In this document: positions 1 through 8,651 of the stretch, one piece after another
How positions within the stretch are numbered: the first letter of the stretch is position 1
How the letters are laid out: each line of letters starts with the position of its first letter
Assembly: GCF_022008365.1 (NCBI RefSeq)
Contig: NZ_JAIRBA010000016.1
Coordinates: 1 to 64,000 of the forward strand
Source: Aequorivita vitellina
Lineage (GTDB): Bacteria; Bacteroidota; Bacteroidia; Flavobacteriales; Flavobacteriaceae
Direction of reading: 5' to 3'
Length of the DNA stretch: 64,000 nucleotides
The notes under the pieces: generated by a model
Told to the model about the DNA's origin: nothing
Seen by the model: only the letters and a program-made list of their open reading frames with translations
Database searches by the model: none
Program-made: the position numbers and the translations under genes

Positions 1-168
<168 letters not shown>

Positions 169-171
<3 letters not shown>

Positions 172-265
172 CTCTGCTGATTTAGAGCATCCCGAATTAA
201 CTTCGGGAGGGTCGGGGGTTCGAACCTTCCGAAGTAAATTCGGAACAGGCTCTCATCGCCCACCA
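169..265 (+). pseudogene. tRNA-like remnant following the GIY-YIG gene
   Basis: Pieces of a tRNA can be read in order: TAGCTC...GAGC (D-arm), a stem CCCGA/TCGGG with a 7-base loop, GGGTC plus GGGGGTTCGAAC (variable region and T-arm), then after about 22 inserted bases the 3' acceptor half and tail CATCGCCCACCA. The 5' acceptor strand expected to pair (GGGCGAT) is missing; the GIY-YIG reading frame occupies that place. About 20 bases between the T-arm and the acceptor strand contain the small palindrome TTCCGAAGTAAATTCGGAA. It cannot fold as a complete tRNA, so it is called a remnant or mimic rather than a gene. Inference: the GIY-YIG gene and the tRNA end are one mosaic unit. Confidence 0.6.
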
Positions 266-313
266 GATTTTTTATTGTATTATTTTCGCGCTTTATATTA
301 AATGGAATAAGTT

Positions 314-321
314 TAACTTTG
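314..321 (+). promoter_or_regulatory. Bacteroidetes -7 promoter element upstream of the YitT gene
   Basis: TAACTTTG matches the TAnnTTTG consensus. It would place transcription start near 328, about 20 bases before the TTG start codon at 350. No clear -33 TTG at standard spacing. Confidence 0.5.
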
Positions 322-349
322 ACGAAATTATTTCTAAATACGAAAATTC

Positions 350-1330
350 TTGATTCCATTTATTCATAAAATAATAAGCAACGTAGTAAAGAAACGTCAA
401 AAGAGCGGGAAATCTGCCAATACAACTGAGCCTTTAGAAAAACGTGTAAACAATCTTGAGGTAGAACTGGTGCACGAGGCGAGTGATATATTCTTCCTTC
501 TCTTGGGCGTGGTTTCAGCGTCTTTTGGGTTAAGGGGGTTTTTAATTCCCAATGGGTTTATTGACGGTGGGGTAACAGGAGTGTCACTTATGGTAAATGA
601 ATTGGCGGGCATTTCTTTTTCACTGTTATTAGTAAGCTTTAACCTTCCATTTTTAATCTTGGCTTATTTTTCTGTAGGAAGAAGATTTGCGATTAAAAGT
701 GTTTTGGGAATAGTGTTACTGGCAGTTGCTGTGGCTATAATTCCGTATCCTACTATTACAGACGACAAAATATTGGTTGCTGCTTTTGGTGGATTATTTT
801 TAGGTTTGGGTATTGGGTTGGCTATTCGCGGGGGGGCGATAATTGATGGCACAGAGGTTTTAGCAATTTACATAAGCAGAAAAACCAGCCTTACCGTTGG
901 AAATGTAATTATGATATTTAACGTAACTATATTTACGGCAGCAGCGTATTTTCTTTCAACCGAAATTGCTTTGTACGCGATACTTACCTATTTCGCAGCT
1001 TCAAAAACCGTAGATTTCGTAATTGACGGGATTGAAGAATTTATGGGAATTACTATTATTTCTGAAAAAAACGAAGAAATTCGACTGGCCATTATTGAAA
1101 AAATGGGACGCGGTTGTACAATTTATAAAGGTGAAAACGGCTTTTCTAAAAAAGGGGAGTCTAGAAAACTTGTTGACGTAGTTTACACGGTAATTACGCG
1201 TTTAGAAATGAGTAAGCTAAAAACCGAAGTCGATAAAATTGATAAGCAGGCCTTTATGATTATGACCTCGGTGAAGGATGCGAAAGGTGGGATGATTAAA
1301 AAGAAACCCATCAAAAAGTTCGATAAATAG
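350..1330 (+). CDS. YitT family membrane protein (DUF161 + DUF2179)
   Basis: A 326-residue protein with a polar N-terminus of about 40 residues, then five to six hydrophobic segments (about 43-225) containing glycine-rich stretches such as GFIDGGVTGVSLM and GGAIIDGTEVLAIYISRK that are typical of the YitT/DUF161 family. The soluble C-terminus (about 233-315, GITIISEKNEEIR...GCTIYKGENGFSKK) is the DUF2179 domain. Members of this family are inner-membrane proteins of unproven, probably transporter-like, function. The start chosen is TTG at 350: an in-frame TAA at 335-337 excludes a longer frame, the next ATG is far inside the membrane domain, and a -7 element lies at 314-321. It stands alone, between a tRNA-like remnant and tRNA-Val. 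Confidence 0.88.
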   Translation: MIPFIHKIISNVVKKRQKSGKSANTTEPLEKRVNNLEVELVHEASDIFFLLLGVVSASFGLRGFLIPNGFIDGGVTGVSLMVNELAGISFSLLLVSFNLPFLILAYFSVGRRFAIKSVLGIVLLAVAVAIIPYPTITDDKILVAAFGGLFLGLGIGLAIRGGAIIDGTEVLAIYISRKTSLTVGNVIMIFNVTIFTAAAYFLSTEIALYAILTYFAASKTVDFVIDGIEEFMGITIISEKNEEIRLAIIEKMGRGCTIYKGENGFSKKGESRKLVDVVYTVITRLEMSKLKTEVDKIDKQAFMIMTSVKDAKGGMIKKKPIKKFDK

Positions 1331-1386
1331 CTTTAACACAATTGTTTCTTTCGGGTATTAGAATTTGTATTTTCGAAATTTTAATT

Positions 1387-1461
1387 GGGCCATTAACTCA
1401 GTTGGTTTAGAGTGTCACGTCGACAACGTGGAAGTCGTTGGTTCGAATCCAACATGGCCCA
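1387..1461 (+). tRNA. tRNA-Val (anticodon GAC)
   Basis: A complete cloverleaf: acceptor GGGCCAT pairs with ATGGCCC, D-arm ACTC/GAGT, anticodon stem TCACG/CGTGG around the loop TCGACAA, a 5-base variable loop, T-arm GTTGG/CCAAC with loop TTCGAAT, discriminator A. Loop positions 34-36 are GAC, reading GUC/GUU valine codons. CCA is not encoded. Position 33 reads C rather than the nearly universal U. Length 75 bases. Confidence 0.92.
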
Positions 1462-1536
1462 CTATCGGAATTCGCCGTGCTTATAAGAAACAGATAGTTA
1501 TGCCGAAGCTTCTTTAGAGCAAGGCACACTTTATTT

Positions 1537-2817
1537 TTAAATAATATCTAAAATTCGCTCCATCGCCATTCCGCGCGAGGCTTTAATTAAAATTGTAGCT
1601 GCTTTCGGTGGGTTGTTTTCCAGGGTTTTCTTTAATTCATCAAAATCTTCAAATTGTTTTATATGAGAAGATTTATTTGTGGTTTTTAGAAAATTGCTTC
1701 CTGTTAAATACACTTTTCCGAAAGGGTTTTCGACCAAGAAATTAACGATGTTTTGGTGCTCAGTTTCGGCATTTGCCCCCAGTTCAAACATATCGCCTAA
1801 GAACATAATTTTATTATTGCCTTTTGCTTGTTTAAAATTCTCCAATGCGGCCATCATACTCGTTGGATTGGCATTGTAAGCATCCATTAATATAGTATTT
1901 GTGCCTTTAGTAATCAATTGCGAGCGATTATTTGTAGGTATATAACTTTCAATTCCCGCCTTTATTTTTTCGGTTGGAACTTTAAAAAAAGCACCAATTG
2001 CTATTGCAGCAGAAAGATTCGCAAAGTTGTATAGTCCCACCAAATTACTTTGTATTTGTGTGCCGTTAAAGGCTACCAAAAGTTGATGGGAGCTATCTAT
2101 TAATTGAATATCGAAATCGTTATTTTTGGTGCCAAAGGTTATTCTCTCAATACCTTCAGATTTTTCCAATTGTTTTACATCTTCGGCATTTACAAAAATT
2201 TTCTTATTGTGTTTTTTGAGATATTGATACAGTTCGGTTTTACCTTGTACAACGCCATCGAGGCTGCCAAATCCTTCTAAATGCGCTTTTCCAAAGTTGG
2301 TAATATACCCGTAATCGGGTTCGGCAATTTCACTCAGCATTTTTATTTCGCCTAAGTGATTGGCGCCCATTTCTACGATACCTATTTCGGTTTCTTTGTT
2401 CATAGCGAGCAATGTTAGGGGTACGCCTATATGGTTGTTTAAATTTCCTTGTGTGGCAACGGTATTAAATTTTTTTGAAAGAACAGCGTTTACTAGCTCT
2501 TTGGAAGTTGTTTTTCCATTGCTTCCGGTAAGCGAGAGTATTGGTAGTTTTAAAGATTCTCGATGAAATCTGGCTAATTGTTGCAGGGTTAGCAGCACAT
2601 TTTCTACTAAAATGGTTTCTCCGGTGTTTTTATGAAAGCTTTCTTCATCAACAATTACTTTAAAAGCCCCTTTGTCTAATGCCTCTTGAGCGAATAAATT
2701 GCCGTTGAAGTTTTCACCTTTTAAAGCGAAAAACATACAGTTTTTAGATATTTTGCGCGTGTCTGTGCTTACGCCACTGCTCTGCAAAAAATAGTTGTGA
2801 AGTGATGCTATATTCAT
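1537..2817 (-). CDS. murF: UDP-N-acetylmuramoyl-tripeptide--D-alanyl-D-alanine ligase
   Basis: MurF adds D-Ala-D-Ala to UDP-MurNAc-tripeptide in the cytoplasm, the last soluble step of peptidoglycan precursor synthesis, using ATP. The 426-residue protein has the N-terminal Mur ligase domain (STDTRKISK near 17-25), the ATP-binding motif TGSNGKTTSKE near residues 97-107, NLNNHIGVP, EMGANHLGEI, and the C-terminal ligase domain with LMDAYNANPTSM and LGDMFELG, all typical of MurF. Length is normal for Bacteroidetes. It lies downstream of gldJ on the same strand, 70 bases away and separated by a hairpin terminator, a linkage commonly seen in flavobacteria. Confidence 0.96.
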   Translation of the reverse strand: MNIASLHNYFLQSSGVSTDTRKISKNCMFFALKGENFNGNLFAQEALDKGAFKVIVDEESFHKNTGETILVENVLLTLQQLARFHRESLKLPILSLTGSNGKTTSKELVNAVLSKKFNTVATQGNLNNHIGVPLTLLAMNKETEIGIVEMGANHLGEIKMLSEIAEPDYGYITNFGKAHLEGFGSLDGVVQGKTELYQYLKKHNKKIFVNAEDVKQLEKSEGIERITFGTKNNDFDIQLIDSSHQLLVAFNGTQIQSNLVGLYNFANLSAAIAIGAFFKVPTEKIKAGIESYIPTNNRSQLITKGTNTILMDAYNANPTSMMAALENFKQAKGNNKIMFLGDMFELGANAETEHQNIVNFLVENPFGKVYLTGSNFLKTTNKSSHIKQFEDFDELKKTLENNPPKAATILIKASRGMAMERILDII

Positions 2818-2831
2818 AAAATAAATATACT

Positions 2832-2871
2832 AAAAAACCCTCCGAAGCTGTATGCCACGGAGGGTTGTTTT
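2832..2871 (-). terminator. Intrinsic terminator between gldJ and murF
   Basis: Perfect 9-bp stem AACCCTCCG (2836-2844) / CGGAGGGTT (2858-2866) with a 13-base loop. On the minus strand it is followed by a T-run (complement of 2832-2837). The plus strand also continues with TTGTTTTT, so it may work both ways. It sits 20 bases after the gldJ stop. Confidence 0.85.
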
Positions 2872-2887
2872 TATAAATTTTATAATT

Positions 2888-4564
2888 TTAATTTCTTGGA
2901 CGTTTTCCTTTTTTAGATTTTGAACCTACGCGGCTCATAGCACATCTAAACCCAATGTAGTCTGTTGCCATATCCTGTGGAAAATAACGTCTCTGTGCTG
3001 GATCTAACCAGTAGTCTCTATCTCTCCACGAGCCTCCTTTATACACACGAACTTCGTTATCTATTAAAGTAGTTCGGTTTGAAGATTTGTCGTATTGACG
3101 ATCTAAAGTACCGCTGCTGTCTGCATATACTTTTTGAATAGGTGAGTTGTACATACGGTGGGTGCCGTCGCCACTTTCACTCTCTTCATCTGCGAATGAT
3201 TGGTAGTAGCGGGATGAACGCTTGTCTCCATCTCTATAATCGCGGTTGTCGCTTTGAGAGAAATTGGTTCTTAAATACGTTTCATTTTCGTCAATAGGTA
3301 CTTGAAGGATTCCTCCGGGCAAGTTACGGGCTACAATTTTACCATTGCTTAAAGTATCAAAAACGATGGAGTCTTTAGTAACAATTTGTACTTTTCCATC
3401 TTCGCCAATAGCGTTTTTGGTATAAACGTTTCCACGGTAATAGTTAAAGTCGTTGAATTCATCGTCAACAATTGGACGGTAAACATCTGCGACCCATTCG
3501 GCAACGTTACCAGCCATATCGTATAGTCCAAAATCGTTTGGTTCGTACGATTTTACTTGTGCAGTAATATCTGCGCCGTCATCGCTCCATCCGGCAATAC
3601 CACCGTAATCTCCATCACCTTGTTTAAAGTTTGCCATTTGATCGCCGCGAGATCTTCTTTTTCCCGACCGTGTATATTGACCTTCCCATGGATATTTTTT
3701 CTTTCCTCTGTATGCATTGTAATTACGAAGACCAACTAAGCCAAGAGCTGCGTATTCCCACTCTGTTTCGGTAGGAAGACGATACGCTGGCATAAGCAAT
3801 CCATCTTTACGTTGTATGTACAAGTTGGTGCTATCCTTACTTCTTTTTGCAATAGATTCAGATTTTTTTCCACCGCGCGTAATAGAATCATTACCTCCAT
3901 AGGTTAATGTAGGGGCGTTTAAATATGTTTGGGTGTTAAAAGTTTCTCCCGGTTCAACTTCGTAAGGTGCATTTCGTGCAGTAATACCTTCGGTTGCTAA
4001 CACCATTTCGTTAACGCGGTCTGTTCTCCAATTGCTAAATTCAACTGCTTGAATCCAACTTACACCTACTACAGGATACTCTGCGTAGGCAGGGTGACGA
4101 AGGTAATTATTGGTCATTACTTCATTAAAGCCTAAACGATTTCTCCAAACGAGGGTGTCTGGCACGGCGCCTTCGTATATTTTTCTGTAGGTTTCATCGG
4201 AAGGTGGGAAAACTTTTTTCAACCAATCAAGATATTCAAGGTACATTAAGTTTGTAACCTCTGTTTCATCCATATAAAAGGATTGAACGTGTTGCTGATT
4301 TGGTGAGTTGTTCCAATCGTGCATAGGATCGTCCTGCACTCTACCCATGGTAAAAGTACCGCCTTCAACAAATACAAGGCCTGGACCTGTTTCTTGTTCT
4401 TTAGATTGCGGGTTGTATTGAAATCCACCTTCTTTGGCGTTCATCTTCCACCCGGTGGCTCGAGAGCTGTTTTTATAGTCTCTGGTTTTGTTGCAACCTA
4501 CTAGAAGTGTGGCTGCTATTAAAGTAACAAATAGCTTAAGTGCTAGGTTTTTTCTTAACATCAT
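2888..4564 (-). CDS. gldJ: Gliding motility lipoprotein GldJ
   Basis: GldJ is an outer-membrane-associated lipoprotein needed for gliding and for stability of the type IX secretion motor partner GldK in Flavobacterium. The 558-residue protein begins with a lipoprotein signal peptide ending in the lipobox LVGC (Cys24). It carries a formylglycine-generating-enzyme (FGE/sulfatase-modifying) fold: GPGLVFVEGGTFTMG near 62-76, AYRLPTETEWEYAAL, DMAGNVAEWVADVY and the C-terminal KGGSWRDRDYWLDPAQRR...GFRCAMS. It ends in a short basic tail. ATG ATG begin the frame, so the first or second Met may be used. Divergently transcribed from porU with a 219-base shared promoter region, as is conserved in Flavobacteriia. 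Confidence 0.96.
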   Translation of the reverse strand: MMLRKNLALKLFVTLIAATLLVGCNKTRDYKNSSRATGWKMNAKEGGFQYNPQSKEQETGPGLVFVEGGTFTMGRVQDDPMHDWNNSPNQQHVQSFYMDETEVTNLMYLEYLDWLKKVFPPSDETYRKIYEGAVPDTLVWRNRLGFNEVMTNNYLRHPAYAEYPVVGVSWIQAVEFSNWRTDRVNEMVLATEGITARNAPYEVEPGETFNTQTYLNAPTLTYGGNDSITRGGKKSESIAKRSKDSTNLYIQRKDGLLMPAYRLPTETEWEYAALGLVGLRNYNAYRGKKKYPWEGQYTRSGKRRSRGDQMANFKQGDGDYGGIAGWSDDGADITAQVKSYEPNDFGLYDMAGNVAEWVADVYRPIVDDEFNDFNYYRGNVYTKNAIGEDGKVQIVTKDSIVFDTLSNGKIVARNLPGGILQVPIDENETYLRTNFSQSDNRDYRDGDKRSSRYYQSFADEESESGDGTHRMYNSPIQKVYADSSGTLDRQYDKSSNRTTLIDNEVRVYKGGSWRDRDYWLDPAQRRYFPQDMATDYIGFRCAMSRVGSKSKKGKRPRN

Positions 4565-4681
4565 AGATTCAAAATATGATAAAATTGGGTTCGCAATATA
4601 GTAATTAACGACATAAACACAATAATATTTTATTATTATTGCGCTGTAGGGTTTTAAAAGGTTTTAAGACCAATCAAGTAT

Positions 4682-4690
4682 GCAAACGTA
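4682..4690 (-). promoter_or_regulatory. Promoter -7 element for gldJ
   Basis: On the minus strand this reads TACGTTTGC, matching TAnnTTTG. It predicts a start site near 4675 and an untranslated leader of about 110 bases before gldJ. Confidence 0.5.
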
Positions 4691-4758
4691 TTAGTTTTAA
4701 AATTATTATCCTAATACGATAATAGAGAAAAACTTTAAAAAGTGCGTTATACTAAGTG

Positions 4759-4766
4759 TATATTTG
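4759..4766 (+). promoter_or_regulatory. Promoter -7 element for porU
   Basis: TATATTTG, an exact TAnnTTTG match. The predicted start site near 4773 lies downstream of the in-frame GTG at 4742 and just upstream of the ATG at 4784, so it decides the porU start in favour of the ATG. Confidence 0.6.
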
Positions 4767-4783
4767 CAGCGTTATTGGTACTA

Positions 4784-7700
4784 ATGAGAAAAGCGATACT
4801 ATTTTTTGTTTTTATTGCATTACCTATTATAGGGAAGGCACAATCAAAAAGCATTACCATAGATTGGGGAGATTCCCGTCCCACGGCAAGCGATACTAAA
4901 ATAAACGAATCGCCAGCGGCTGCAAGACAAAAAGCTATGGCAGCCTTAAAATTGCAATTAAACAAGGAAGCAATTGTCTATCACACCAAATGGGAAGACG
5001 CGGGTTTTGCCGATAAAACTTCTGCTGCAATTACCAATGTGCGTTATGGCACGGTCTCTCCCGAAGAATTGAACAAAATTGACACCCAATTAGTTCCCAA
5101 CACGCTTCAATATTCCTTGGGTAGTTCGCGCTCAAGAGAAAAACTTTTCACCATTTTAAAACTTTCACCTATAGTTAAAACTAGTGGCGGGTATCAAAAA
5201 GTACTTTCTTTTGATGTTGCTTATCGCTACGGACCATTCTGTGACGACTATACTCCAGCAGTTACAAATTCGGTGTTAGCTACTGGGCAATGGTATAAAT
5301 TTAAAGTTGAAGAAACGGGTATTCATAAAATAGACAAATCTTTTTTAAGCAGTTTGGGAATGAATACAGACGGCATAAATCCGCGAAATATTAAAATTTA
5401 TGGTTATGGCGGAAAATCGTTGCCATTACTAAATGAAGAAAATAAGTTTTTTGACCTTCCAGAAATTGCCATTCAAGTTGTAGGCGAAGAAGACGGAACT
5501 TTTGACGGTAGCGATTATATCTTGTTCTACGGCACCAGCACCCAAGGTTATGTTGAAGAGAATGATTCAAATATAAATCCATATTCAGACGACTCGTTTT
5601 ATTATGTAACGGTAAATGGAAATGCCGGAAAACGCGTGCGCCCGATGGTAGAGCCTTCGGGAGCGGTGGATTTTACTATTTCGGAATTTGACGATTATCA
5701 ATTTTATGAAAAAGACGAAGAGAGTCCTACAAAATTGGGAAGAAAATGGTTCGGAAATAGATTTGATATTAACAATGAACAAAGTTTCAATTTTGAGTTT
5801 CCTAACATTGTTTCAAGCAAACCTATTCAATTAACAATTAAAACTGCAGCGGCTTCCGAGAGTGTAACTTCATTGGCGGTAACTGTAAATAGCACTGCTT
5901 TGGATCCTATTGAATTCCGCAGATTGGGTGTGGGTGGGCTTTTAGATTTAGATACTTATGAAAAGGAGATTCCGGCGAGTGGCGAATCGGTTCAAATAGA
6001 TTTAATGTATAACAATGCCGGCAATCCGTCAAGTATAGCTTATTTGGATTATATTGGACTGTGGGCCGTAAGAACGCTGAGTGGCACTGAAGGACAATTG
6101 CCATTTCGGTATAAGGCGGCTGGCACACTTTCTGGCGTTGGAGAATATCAATTGTCGAATGCTTCGCAGTTTTCGCAAGTTTGGGATGTTACCGATGCAC
6201 AGTTTATCACTTCAAAACAAAACGAAAACAACGCTTCTTCTTTTAGTTTTAAGCAAACACTGGGCGAAGTGCGCGAATATGTAGCCGTGGGTCCTTCTAA
6301 CTATCTAATTCCTATTAAAGCAGCACAATCGGTTGTTCAGAATCAAAATTTAAAGGGTACAATTTTTAAAGACGGTTCTGGCAATTTTAAAGATGTGGAC
6401 TATCTTATTATTACGGCACCTTTTCTTATTCAGCCCGCTTTGCGTTTGGCAACCTACCATAAAAACCTTCAAGGGCTTAATGTAAAGGTGGTAACCACAG
6501 ATAAAATTTATGAGGAATTTAGCGGTGGCAGTCAAGATATTAGTGCTATCAGAAACTTTGTGCGCTATGTGTATAACAATGCTTCTTCAGAATCCAAACG
6601 GGTAAAATATGTTGGAATAATTGGCGATACCTCGATTGATTATAAAAATAGACTGCCGAACAACAACAATATTGTTCCAACGTTTCAAACACTTACGGGG
6701 GTTAGTATAGCACAGTCGTTTATGTCTGATGATTTCTTCGGAAATATGGATTCGTGCGAAGGAACTATTGGCTCTGGCACATCAGATATTGATTTGCTCG
6801 ATATTGCGATGGGCAGAATAATAGCAGACAATGTTTCCACGGCCAATGCTATGGTTGATAAAATTATAAAATACACTTCTGAAAGTTCCTACGGCAATTG
6901 GAGAACTAATTTTGTTTTAATTTCAGACGATATAGACAAGGAAAATGAAGAGCAGCTGCAATTGAAATTGGATGCCTTAGGCGATCAGATTTCAGTGGAA
7001 AAACCGTTTATTAATGTGAAAAAAATTCACACAGATGCATATCAACAAGAAGCATCGGCAGGAGGAAATCGGTACCCAGAAGTTAACGAAGCTATTAAAA
7101 GTGCTTTTGATGTAGGCGCAATAATCATTGATTATTTTGGGCATGGGGGTGAAGATGGATTGGCTGCAGAGTATATATACACTAAAGAAGCTGCGCAAAA
7201 CCTGAGAAACAAAGACAACTTGCCCTGTGTTGTTACCGTTACTTGCGAATTCACCAAATTTGACAATCCGTTGCGCATTACTGCCGGGGAGCTCACGTAT
7301 TTAAATAAAGATGGCGGAGCTATTTCGCTTGTTACAACCACCCGGGCAATCTATATTAATACAGGGGTTTTATTCAATCAATTACTTGCAGATAATCTTT
7401 TTGGCTACGGAAGAGACATACCCGAAACACCGGCCGAAGGTTTGCGTCTTTCCAAATTGGGGATGGATAGTGATTTAAGGCGCGTAGTTTTCTACATAGG
7501 CGATCCGGCGATGCATCTTGCTTTTCCTAAAAAAAGCATCCGACTAACAAAACTGAATGACATGCCTATTGGGCAAGCTACAGATACGTTAAAAGCATTG
7601 AGCAAAATAAAACTTGCTGGTGAAGTAATAAATGAAGCCGGCCTGTTAATGGCAGATTACAACGGTATTTTGGAAGCAAAAGTGTTTGATAAAAACGTAA

Positions 7701-8617
7701 TGCGACAAACTTTAGACAATGACAACTTCAATTTTGTAATGGATTTTACTACGCTTGGCGAATCGTTGTTTAACGGGAAGGCCACCATTACGAATGGAAA
7801 TTTTGAATTTGAATTTGTTGTCCCCAGAGACATTCAAATACCCGTGGGCAAAGGCCGGGTTAGTTTGTATGCTAAACGAGACAACGAGCTGGAAGACCAA
7901 GCAGGTGTAAATTTAGATATAGACGTTGGAGGTCTTAACGAAAATGCTCCTGAAGATAATGAAGGACCGCTAATAAAACTTTATATGAATGACGAGAGTT
8001 TTGTTTCAGGCGGAATTACAGATGATTCTCCAATGTTACTCGCAAAACTTGAAGATACCAACGGAATTAACACCGCTAGTGGTATTGGTCACGATATAGT
8101 TGCAATTTTAGATGGCGATGAATCCAATCCCTTTGTTTTAAATGAATTTTATCAAGCCGATGTTGACGATTATACAAAAGGGAAAGCAACCTTTAAATTC
8201 CGCGACCTCGAAGATGGCTTGCATACTTTAACTCTCAAAGCTTGGGATGTTTACAACAACTCTGCCACTGCCGAAATTCAATTTATTGTTGCGGGTAGCG
8301 AAAAGCTTGAAATTACGCGCGTGCTTAATTACCCAAACCCATTTGTAAATTATACCGAATTTTGGTTTAACCACAACCGGCCAGATGAAACTTTAGATGT
8401 ACAGGTACAAGTTTTTACCGTAACCGGAAAAGTAGTTTGGACCAAAAACGCAACCCTACCGCCTTCTGGCAGCTATTTATGTCGCGAAATCACTTGGGAT
8501 GGTCGTGATGATTTTGGCGATCGCATCGGAAAAGGTGTGTACGTTTATAAGATAACTGTTAAATCGGCGTTAACAAATCAGCGGGTTGAAAAATTTGAGA
8601 AACTCGTTATCCTTTAA
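4784..8617 (+). CDS. porU: Type IX secretion system sortase PorU
   Basis: PorU is the outer-membrane C25 (gingipain-type) cysteine protease that removes the C-terminal sorting domain of T9SS cargo and attaches the cargo to the surface. The 1277-residue protein begins with a signal peptide (MRKAILFFVFIALPIIGKAQ). The catalytic pair is visible: His787 in DYFGHGGEDG and Cys821 in TVTCEFTKFDNP. The C-terminal about 110 residues form a FlgD-like Ig module (YPNPFVNYTEFWF...WDGRDDFGDRIGKGVYVYKI). An in-frame GTG at 4742 would extend the protein by 14 residues but lies upstream of the promoter element, so ATG 4784 is preferred. Followed 34 bases later by porV. Confidence 0.95.
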   Translation: MRKAILFFVFIALPIIGKAQSKSITIDWGDSRPTASDTKINESPAAARQKAMAALKLQLNKEAIVYHTKWEDAGFADKTSAAITNVRYGTVSPEELNKIDTQLVPNTLQYSLGSSRSREKLFTILKLSPIVKTSGGYQKVLSFDVAYRYGPFCDDYTPAVTNSVLATGQWYKFKVEETGIHKIDKSFLSSLGMNTDGINPRNIKIYGYGGKSLPLLNEENKFFDLPEIAIQVVGEEDGTFDGSDYILFYGTSTQGYVEENDSNINPYSDDSFYYVTVNGNAGKRVRPMVEPSGAVDFTISEFDDYQFYEKDEESPTKLGRKWFGNRFDINNEQSFNFEFPNIVSSKPIQLTIKTAAASESVTSLAVTVNSTALDPIEFRRLGVGGLLDLDTYEKEIPASGESVQIDLMYNNAGNPSSIAYLDYIGLWAVRTLSGTEGQLPFRYKAAGTLSGVGEYQLSNASQFSQVWDVTDAQFITSKQNENNASSFSFKQTLGEVREYVAVGPSNYLIPIKAAQSVVQNQNLKGTIFKDGSGNFKDVDYLIITAPFLIQPALRLATYHKNLQGLNVKVVTTDKIYEEFSGGSQDISAIRNFVRYVYNNASSESKRVKYVGIIGDTSIDYKNRLPNNNNIVPTFQTLTGVSIAQSFMSDDFFGNMDSCEGTIGSGTSDIDLLDIAMGRIIADNVSTANAMVDKIIKYTSESSYGNWRTNFVLISDDIDKENEEQLQLKLDALGDQISVEKPFINVKKIHTDAYQQEASAGGNRYPEVNEAIKSAFDVGAIIIDYFGHGGEDGLAAEYIYTKEAAQNLRNKDNLPCVVTVTCEFTKFDNPLRITAGELTYLNKDGGAISLVTTTRAIYINTGVLFNQLLADNLFGYGRDIPETPAEGLRLSKLGMDSDLRRVVFYIGDPAMHLAFPKKSIRLTKLNDMPIGQATDTLKALSKIKLAGEVINEAGLLMADYNGILEAKVFDKNVMRQTLDNDNFNFVMDFTTLGESLFNGKATITNGNFEFEFVVPRDIQIPVGKGRVSLYAKRDNELEDQAGVNLDIDVGGLNENAPEDNEGPLIKLYMNDESFVSGGITDDSPMLLAKLEDTNGINTASGIGHDIVAILDGDESNPFVLNEFYQADVDDYTKGKATFKFRDLEDGLHTLTLKAWDVYNNSATAEIQFIVAGSEKLEITRVLNYPNPFVNYTEFWFNHNRPDETLDVQVQVFTVTGKVVWTKNATLPPSGSYLCREITWDGRDDFGDRIGKGVYVYKITVKSALTNQRVEKFEKLVIL

Positions 8618-8627
8618 AAATTAAATT

Positions 8628-8635
8628 TATATTTG
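8628..8635 (+). promoter_or_regulatory. Promoter -7 element for porV
   Basis: TATATTTG in the 34-base gap between porU and porV. The predicted start site (about 8642) leaves a leader of about 10 bases, suggesting porV can be transcribed apart from porU. Confidence 0.5.
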
Positions 8636-8651
8636 CTCAAAATTATTTAAT

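Noticed and set aside
4742-4783. Longer porU start at GTG 4742
   Set aside because: Lies upstream of the -7 element and in front of a standard signal peptide.
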